Of a stretch of 64,000 nucleotides of DNA, positions 34,001 through 43,000 are shown one piece after another. How positions within the stretch are numbered: position 1 is the stretch's first letter; each line of letters opens with the position of its first letter. The notes beneath the pieces are model-generated. The model did no database searches. It saw only the letters and a program-made list of their open reading frames with translations, and was not told the origin of the DNA. The position numbers were made by a program, and so were the translations under genes. The DNA comes from Nectonema munidae (Eukaryota > Nematomorpha > Nectonematoida > Nectonematidae), in the NCBI GenBank assembly GCA_030549495.1, contig JAUIRK010000110.1, positions 186,001 to 250,000 on the forward strand, in the 5' to 3' direction.

Positions 34001-37000
34001 CAAGAGGAAAACTAGCACAAATTAGCGGGTTAATTAATTTAGAAAATTTATGAATCCATTTGGAATAATAACTGAACAAACCTTTAACTCTTTCTAATTC
34101 AATCGGTTTTTCGGGAACCTTAGCACTCGAAGGGACCTGGTTCTTTCAGAATCAAGTCTTATTTGTCCATTTTCTATTAAACAACCAAAAAGGCAAAGAG
34201 AGCGAATATTGAAAACACATTCTTGCTTATTTGGTGAGATTAAGCTTAGATTTTCAAGCGAAAGTTGTTACCTGCATTTTTGTTAATTCTGTTTTTAGAA
34301 TTTTACCCCCTCCTGTTCCAATTAGTTCAACAACAGAAGGCTTAACTATAAACATGATAAACCGTTATTTTGGTTCACTATTTCAAGCTCAGTTTATGAA
34401 AAAAAATTCGGTGAGTTCTACCCTTCTTTGCAAAAATTGGATGCCAAAGGAAGAACTTTAATAGAACGCCGCAGTTGCTTGAAGTGTTCAAAGAACTTTT
34501 GTTCAATTAAAGAAAAAAACGAGCACTCATCATTATGCATCTTTAAACCCACACAAGCTCAAATAATTTTAGAAAATGAAAGGTACGAATAAGTAGAAGA
34601 AGTTAAATATGAAGATGAAAATAGTTGTGGTCTGAATATTTTTGATAGAATTGACCAAATATTTTCTACAAAATAAAAATTTTTCATCTTCTATTTTTCT
34701 TAAAAGTTGATGTCAGCTAAAAGTAGGAGGGGGGGGGGGTAAGTGAAGTTGACATTGGTTGAGAATAGGGGGAAGGGGGCAAAATTTGACAAAAATTGGT
34801 TGACGTCAATTGTGAACGACTCCTTACTAAGTCAGAGACTGCTAATCATTCTTTATTTTTAGGCGTTCATTTGTACCGCTATGCCGATCTATGTTTATCT
34901 GAAGCCAAATTTAATGCCAAAAAATATTCTTCTAACTCTGAAATATGTCTCGTTGTCTTTAAAGTAGGTGCATACATAGATAAAATTCATTTCAGAAATT
35001 TTATGCATGACTATTCAACGATTTTCTCATTACCATTTTTCCTCTTTGCTTCTAACGTTTCTGAGCTAAGATAAGCTAACACAAACTAAATATCAAATTG
35101 CATTATTTCCCATTTTAAACATTTATTTCAAGTTGACCATATGGTGATATTAGAAAGAAACAAGAGGTGGATACGCAGTATAGAGGGAATGTCAAGTGCT
35201 CAAGGGAGGCGTTTGTTTTTTGGCCCCCGTATTTTTTCTTGAATTTTATATATTTTTAGTGTATCATTTTCAAGTATTCTGAATTTAGTGGTAATGTTAA
35301 TTTTTTATTAAAATCACTTGAATCTGTCAAAAAAATTATTACAATGTCAATTCACATCAAAATTAAAATTTTATTGAAATACCTATAAAAAGTTTTTTAC
35401 AGGTATATACCCATTTTCAGATTTGTTGAATTTAGTGGGGATATTTATTTTTTAATGAAAATCATTCAAAGCTGTCAAAATGATTTAAATATAACACCTC
35501 ATGTCAAAATTAACATTTTATTGAAATACTTATAAAAAGTTTTATTTCGTGACTTTTCCTAAAATCGCTATCTACATCTTTAGATACCATTTTCATAGTA
35601 GTTGAATGACACTCTTTCTGTCAAAAACTGTCAATTAAAATATTTAGAATTTGAAAATACCTATAAATGTCAATCAGATTTGCGGTTTACTACCAAAATT
35701 TGTCTCCAAAAATATTGATTCAAATTTTACATGAAATATGTTTTTATACTGAATCATGCTGGTTTCATTTCTGGACTCAGTTTTCGCATTTTGATGTTTT
35801 AAAATATGCCAGTGATCAGATGTGCGGTTTACGTCTAAAAACTATCTCTAAAAATATTCTCTCTAATTTTACATGAAATATAGTTTTTATACCAAATCAA
35901 CTATGCTAATTTTATTTTACCACTCAGATTTTGCATTTAGAGGTTTTAAAATGTCTGAAAGCATCAATCAAAGGTGCAATTTACGGCTAATATCTACAGA
36001 AATATTTTTAAAAATATCTGTTTTTATACCAAATTGGAGGTGCTGGTTTCATTTTTGGGCTCAATTTTTGCATTTAGGGTTTCAAAATATCTGAAAGCTG
36101 GAAGTTTGAATTAAATTAGTGATGTATGCCTGAAAATCAATTCTGTAAAATTTTAAAAAAATCGTTATATATTGGTTATATAGTAAAAATATAAATTTTT
36201 TAAATAATTTTGGCTTATAATACTTTCTTCAATCATGTTGAGTATCAAATATTTATTTAAAAAACGTATTATAAACTGTTTTAAAGATTAATACCAGCGA
36301 AAGAAACAACTTGAAAAATAATTGAAAAGAGAACGTGTGACCAAAAGAAATAATTTAAAAAAGAAGATCTACTCTGTTCTAATGAACTAGGAAGAGATGT
36401 AATGATCTAATATTGGGTGCTTCAAAAAAGATTTTGACCGTGAAAAAGAAGTTCCTCTTTTAGAAATCAAAAATCTTTAAATTTATAGCTTATTAGCTAA
36501 GTTTGCAATTATCATTTCACTAAGATGGGTAGGAAATTAACCCCTTTAATGCTGTTTATGCCGGGGTGGAGAATGAGGTTTAGCTCTCATTTTCTATAAA
36601 ATACCTCTAATGGCACATGCGTATCCTATAGCCTATGAACAGCAAGTCTTCAGATCTGCCTTCACGTGGCGGGGTTGTTTAAAACTCAATGATCTAAGGC
36701 GAAAGCGAGTAACAGGCGCTTAAACCTGTAGCTCTGGGTAGAATCAACTCGTTAGCCTTGGTTGGCTGTGGTTCTAGGAGAAAATAACTCTGATTTTAAA
36801 TTTCCACTGCCTTGTGGTTAAGTACTTGGTTGTACAAAGGCTATTGGTTTCCAGTCCTGAATGAAAAACTGGTTTGGCGCCATGAAGGGCATCCGGTCTG
36901 TAAAACCCCTTTGCTTCTATTTACATTAGGCAGCTACAAAAATACTATAATTGTCATAAGAGTTCCCAATTGTATACTCTCCGGCATTTTGGGGCTCACA

Positions 37001-40000
37001 AAACTACGGAGAAAGATGTTAATTCAACGACGCTTTCTACAAAACAAACTCAATATTCTAACTTTTCTTTCGAAATTGTTTACGAGAGGAAAACCGATGC
37101 GTTGTCTTAGATTTGCGAGCTTAAATGTTGGTTCTATGGTTGGAAAAAGCTATGAAGTGGCAAGCATGCTATCAAATAGAAAGGTTGCAATAGCGGGTGT
37201 TCAAGAAGTTAGATATAAGAACGAGGGGACAAAACTTATTAATTCCGATACTGTATGTTACAAGTTATACTGGTGTGGAAATAGAGATGGTACTGGTGGA
37301 GTTGGTATTATGGTTAAAAAAAGTTTTTTGCAAAGTTGTGAGTGTTAAACGAGTAAATAACAGAATAATATTAATTGAGTTGATAATTGAAAACGAAGTC
37401 ATCAGCGTTGTTTCAGTGTATGCTCCACAGGTTGGTCTAAGTGCAGAAGAAAAAGATACGTTTTATGAAGCCCTTTCTGAGGAGATTAAGAAAATTAATG
37501 AAAGATGCATTATCTTGGGTGATTTTAACGGACACGTTGGTCGAGCAAGTGACGGTTTTGATGGAGCTCGGGGGTTATAATTACGGCAAAAGAAACGATG
37601 AAGGAATGAAACTCCTAGAGTTTGCTGACTCTTTTGATTTTAGAATAGGTAATACATGGTTCAAAAAAGATGATGAAAAGCTTATAACTTATGAATCTGG
37701 GAACAATAGAACAGTTACTGATTACATTTTGTATAATAAACATAAAAAAGTGAAAAATGTCAAAGTCATACCAGGAGAAGAAGTGCTAACACAGCATAAA
37801 CTTCTTACCATGGACATGTTGTTCAAAACATGCAAATCCAAAGAGAAAACAATAAAAAGAACAAAGGTAAAGACTTGGAATCTTAAATTTCAATCAGTGA
37901 AAGATAAACTGAAAACTGAGATAGCTTGTAAAATTGATAAACAGAAAAAATGGGATGAAATAATGAAGGATTTATCAAAAGTGGCAAAGAATGTTTGTGG
38001 CGTTTCAAAATCAGAAAGTAGAAAAAGCAGCTGGTGGTGGAACCTTGACACAGTTAAACTTGCAATCAAAACAAAGAAAGAAAATTATAAGATATGGAGA
38101 AAAGACAGGGGTGAAGAGTCCAGAAAAGAATATGTACATTCTAAGAAAAACGCTAAAAGAGTAATAGCCAACGCGATGAATGATGAAGTTGAAAACAAAA
38201 TAGTACGGATTGAAAATCTGAAGGAAGAAGTGAAGATGAGGAATATATTCCGAATGGCAAAAACTGAATCTAGAAAGAAACAGGATATAATTGGTAGTGC
38301 ATGCATAAGAGATAATGATGGTACATTACATTCAACAACGGTCGCCAAACTCAAAGTATGGAAGGACTTTCAAATCTGTTGAACCGAAAAAACACAATTG
38401 AAATTAATTTAGTTATGAAGTTAAATGAAGGTCCTGCGAACATAATATCGAGAAAAGAAGTCGAAGACGCCATCATGTCAATGAAAAGTGGGAAAAGCAG
38501 TGGACATAGTGATGTTTCAATTGAAGTTTTAAAGTTAAGATAAACTTGCAGACATAGGGAACCGAATGATGTACGGAGAAAACATGCCCGAAGGTTGGCG
38601 AAAGAGTGTTTTAGTGCCACTTTATAAAGGTAAAGATGATGTAAAAGATTGCTCAAACTATAGAAGTATAAAACTGCTTGAACACCCTATGAAAATTTTA
38701 GAGAGAGTTTTTGAAAAAAGAATTCGTCGACGTGTTAGAATATATGAAATGCAGATGGGTTTTATGCCAAACAAGAGCACAATAGACGCCGTATTTATTG
38801 TTCGACAATAATTGAGAAACATATGAAAGTTGGAAAAGACGTTTTGGAGTATGAAGTAAGAGCTGTTATTGAAATGTATAACTATGCCAAAACTGCTGTT
38901 AGAGTAGATGGAAAATATCAGAATGGTTTTCAACAGGGGTCGGCGTTCATCAAGGCTCGGTGTTGAGCCCCTTATTGTTTGTTATTGTAATGGATGCGAT
39001 TTCTGATACGATTATTAAAAATCACAGAGAATTTTTATACGCTGATGATCTGGTTTTAGCTGCAAATACCTTGAATGATTTGAGTGACAAGTACGTGGCA
39101 TGGAAAAAGGTTCTAGAAGACAAAGGCTTGAAGATCAACGTAAGCAAAACCAAAGTTATGATTTTTAAGACGAAAAATATGTTGAGAAATGCCATCAGCA
39201 ACGTTGATCCTTGCTCTTGTTGTGGGGAAAGAGTTGTTCGTAATGCAATACAATGCTTCAAATGTGAGAAGTGGGTGCATAAGAGATGCACTACAATCAA
39301 GGGCTCTTTGCAAAACGTGAAAAGTTTTGTCTGTCGAAGATGTCAATTAGAAGCAGATAAACTTGAAAAAATGGAAAAGAATGTGAAGTTAGGCACGGAT
39401 GAGGTGGATGTTGTGCAGAGTTTCTGTTATTTGGGAGACATGCTTGATGATTCTGGAGATTCTTCCAAATCTGTGACAGCCAGGATTCGATGTGGGTGGA
39501 CGAAGTTCAAGGAAATTTCGGGTCTTCTTTGTGGAAAAATCCTCTTGTTGAAGCTGAAAACCAGACTTTATCAGGTATATGTAAGAAGTGCGATGTGCTA
39601 TGGAAGCGAATGCTGGGCTCTTAAAAAAGCCGATACAAAAAGAATGATGAGTACTGAGATGAAAATGATACGGATGATGAATGGAAAAACTCTAAAAGAC
39701 AGGCTTACCAATGATTACCTAAGGTGAAAGATGGGAATGATTTGCATAGAAGAGTACATGGAAGAAAACAGACTGAGATGGTTCGGGCATTTGGAAAGAA
39801 TGGACGATGTCAGATTGACTAAAAGTATCAAAAATGAAGTGGTTGAAGGAAAGGCGAAGGAGGGGACGCCCCAAGAAGACTTGGATGAAAGCAGTAGTAG
39901 AAAACATGGCCAAAAGCAAAGTAAAAGCGGAAGATGCTCAATGTAGAAAAACATGGAAAAGAAGCTGCAAACAAATGGCCAACCCTGGTTAGCTGGGAAA

Positions 40001-43000
40001 ACGGCCATGCCCGGAAGGGCGAATGGATGATGATGATGATAAGATGGGTAGGAAATCTGGAAATTTTGAATAGGTCAGAGTTATCAAAAATGGCACAGAT
40101 ACCAATATGTGAGGATTTAGTCGCTATCAAGATATTTTTTAATTTAAATTCAATTTGTCCATCTTTTTCCTTTTGCGTGAAAGCAAGAGTCTTTTAGATG
40201 AAGAAGGTGGAAAACTTTTTGTAGTTGAACAATGAACATCACGAATGATTTCATTAGAAAAAACTTTTGAACTGGAATTTGTTGACAAATTTTCGTGCTA
40301 AATATCTCTTTATATCACCTGACAAAAAAGCCAAGATCATCAAGAAAATTCTAATCAGAATGCTTTGATGGCGGAAAAAATCTGTTCAAAATAAATCCTT
40401 AGCGTTTTTTCGAACACAGATTGCAGAAAATATAATGAAAAAAGAGCTACCAAGAAAGAATCATCATAAAATGAATAGTAAAATTACATACTGTAAAAAG
40501 TAAAGAAGAAAGGATGTAGAGAGACTACCAGCCGATAACGAATTTGTAGCCAAAACGATGGATGTTATATCGAGATACCTAATTTACTGACAAATGAATA
40601 TTTTGAGTGAATTAAGCACCTAAAGTTGGCTTATTAAATAAATTTAAAAATATTTAGTAGAGAAATACTGTAACTAGAATTTATTTTCAAGTTTATATAT
40701 TTGACATTGATTGACAGATTTAATCTATTTTTTGACAGGTTAAATCGATTTTCATAAAAAATGTGCATCACCACTAAATTGGGCATACTTGAAATTGGTA
40801 TACATGTGTAAAAACCAAAAAGCTTTTTATAAATATTTCAATAAAAATTTTAATTTTGACATGAGCTGTCATATATAAATCAATTTTTTGACAGGTTTGA
40901 TTGATTGTCTTAAAAAATGAACATCACCACTAAATTCTACATACTTGAAAATGGGTACTTATATATAAGAAACTTTTTATAAGAATAAAAAATTTAATTT
41001 TGACATGGGCTATCATTTTTTGACAGGTTTGTCTGATTTTCATAAAAAATGAACATCACCACTGAATGCAGTATACTTGAAAATGGGTATATATGTCTAA
41101 GATACTTTATATAATTATTTAAATAAAAAGTTTCTTTTTTAGATGAACTGTCATATATAAATCAATTTTTTGACAGGTTTGATTGATTTTGTACAAAATG
41201 GACATCATGACTGAATTCAGCATTGTTGAAATATACATATCACCTTAAAAATATTTATAAAAACAAATATCTAAGAAAAAGAGGGGGGGGGCAAATAAAT
41301 TCTTTTTGCGAAATATTTTCTTAATTTATTTAATAAATTTTGATAGGACCTCAATTTTTTGGCTACAAATTCGTTATCGTCTTGTACTCGATACTTCATT
41401 CTTCTATGCTTTATATAATGTGTTGTATTATCAGGTGATATGAACAGATATCCACTCGGAATCCGTCCTTCAAAAAAATTTTCCTGCCGAAATCATTCAT
41501 ATTACTTGTTTCTATTCAAAAGACTAAATCTTTACACTTTGGCACCTATGACAGTTTTAATAACTCAAACCGATTGAAATCTTTTAGATTTCTTATCCAT
41601 CTTAGTGAAATGGTGGTTGTAATCTTAGTTGATATGTTAAATGTTTAATGATTTTTCAATCGTAAAAGAAACAATTTCTTGCTCACGCTTAAAATATTTT
41701 TTGAAACACCCAACGTTATATCTTTATACCACTTTCTAGTTTATTAGAACGTTGTAGATATTCTCTTTAGTCAACATACGCCCCTCAATGTGATTTCAAA
41801 AAGGGTGAAAAAGCCTTTCGCTCCACCAAAAATTTTAAATTTTTAAATTTTATATCATTAAAAGACTTGTTTGGTTTGTGAATATTTCAACTTGAAGCTG
41901 ATATATACAAGAATCATTTATTCTCCTTAGAGACCATATTCGTACTCTTAATCTTCCTCATTAAAAACGAATGCCTGTTAATTCATGTTTCCAAATTGAG
42001 GCTTTTGGATTCAAATTTCTTTAATTTTATTTCTTTATTATTATTAAAAAAATTTCCCATAAGATACTATTTGGATCTCGTGCATTGAACTATAATATCA
42101 GTGAATTGGAATGCAGCGCTTCCAACCTGAGACAAAGTAGGGTGAAAGCGAGATTCTAGGAAAGCCTGTGTGCCTACCACTTTTTTTATTTAGCTACGCC
42201 ACGACCTAAAACTTCTTGATTGGGGTCTTTAACTAACGTCTAAGTTAAAATCTTTAATGTATGCGTCAATTTTGGCAACTAGTGTTCGGGGTATCTAGAA
42301 TCTTCCTTTGATTCTTCATGCTCTCCTCAGGTTTGAGCCGCATCATTCCAGCTTAGTTGGAAAAAAGCGACCAATATTTCGAGAAAATAACTCAACGATT
42401 ACTTCACCCAAATAGAAAGAGCTCTTAAAATTTGTCATCTTGATTGCGAGCCGTATGTCTTCGTACTTTGCTTTAGTGTCACCCATTTCGTTATTTGTCA
42501 TATTTCTTAAAAGACAATTCCTCGAGCTTTCAATCAACCGAAAGGGAATGTTGCTTGAATGCGAATAAGCATTCTTCATTTGCTCCAAGGCTCATAAAAA
42601 AGTTTATGCCAAATTTTTATAAAATGTAAAAAAGTTAGAAACTTGGACGCATGTTATTGCACTTTATAAAGAAACTTGTGTATATGTAAAATAATATTAT
42701 TTTTATTGGATAAATCTCACATCATTTGTTCTTTGTGCTTGTTACCGTATACGACAGATGAATGTGAACCTAAATGAGCCATTGTTTTGCTGAGATTTAC
42801 GAATGAAATATGGAACTGTCTTCATCAGATGCTAGTGTTCAATTATTCCACTTTCTCTTGATATTTCAAATTAAGCATACTTCAATTTGCTTCAAAGGTC
42901 TCTAAAATGAACTTTAGGTTTTATTGGGTAGATCCAATTTGATATCTGTGACGGATTCAGAAAATTCGATCGACCCATCCCCATTGCATGAGAGTCACGT

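Larger units (their letters stand above)
31647..34823. mobile_element. TIR transposon in the short third intron of copy 3
   Basis: The left end reads CGGGTCATTCATAATTGACA and then TCAAC. The right end, reverse-complemented, reads GGAGTCGTTCACAATTGACG and then TCAAC. These are about 25-bp imperfect terminal inverted repeats. Both sides are flanked by TTA (31644-31646 and 34824-34826). The same intron in copies 1 and 2 is about 50 bp and continues in register across the insertion, which proves the boundaries. TTA duplications fit the PIF/Harbinger group, but no Harbinger transposase was recognised. Long G runs lie near both ends (31710-31735 and 34728-34740). The interior holds a Ty3/Gypsy fossil and an unexplained reading frame. 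Confidence 0.7.
36522..40056 (+). mobile_element. RTE-type LINE with perfect target-site duplication
   Basis: AAGATGGGTAGGAAAT occurs at 36522-36537 and at 40041-40056, bracketing the element 36538-40040. The 3' end is an ATG/GAT trinucleotide repeat after GGAAGGGCGAATGG, typical of RTE-group LINEs. Coding parts are an endonuclease (about 37096-37800) and a reverse transcriptase with C-terminal part (about 38380-39950). Frame changes near 37345, 37575, 38380, 38545 and 38810-38960, plus a gap where the catalytic region begins, make it inactive. The perfect duplication points to a fairly recent insertion, yet the reading frame carries several lesions. Confidence 0.88.
36345..41795. mobile_element. 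Long-arm foldback element, split by a LINE
   Basis: The left arm (36345-36537, resuming at 40057-40560) is the inverse of the right arm (about 41330-41795). One matching pair is TTCTAATGAACTAGGAAGAG against TTCTAATAAACTAGAAAGTG. Others are GGGTGCTTCAAAAAAGATTT against GGGTGTTTCAAAAAATATTT, and CACTAAGATGGGTAGGAAAT against CACTAAGATGGATAAGAAAT. Both arms end inward at AACGAATTTGTAGCCAAAA. The centre has ~125-bp tandem repeats and a run of nine G. Without the LINE it would be about 1.9 kb. No transposase is present, so it was mobilised by another element. The outer ends are uncertain by some tens of bp. Confidence 0.7.

Noticed and set aside
35230-36115. CRISPR-like array, because of regular repeats
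   Set aside because: The units are long, diverged and head to tail without spacers, and the genome is eukaryotic. It is a tandem repeat of a mobile element.
38085-38354. Minus-strand frames inside the RTE LINE, also 38351-38656, 39022-39346 and 39715-40130
   Set aside because: They are antisense shadows of the LINE coding region.
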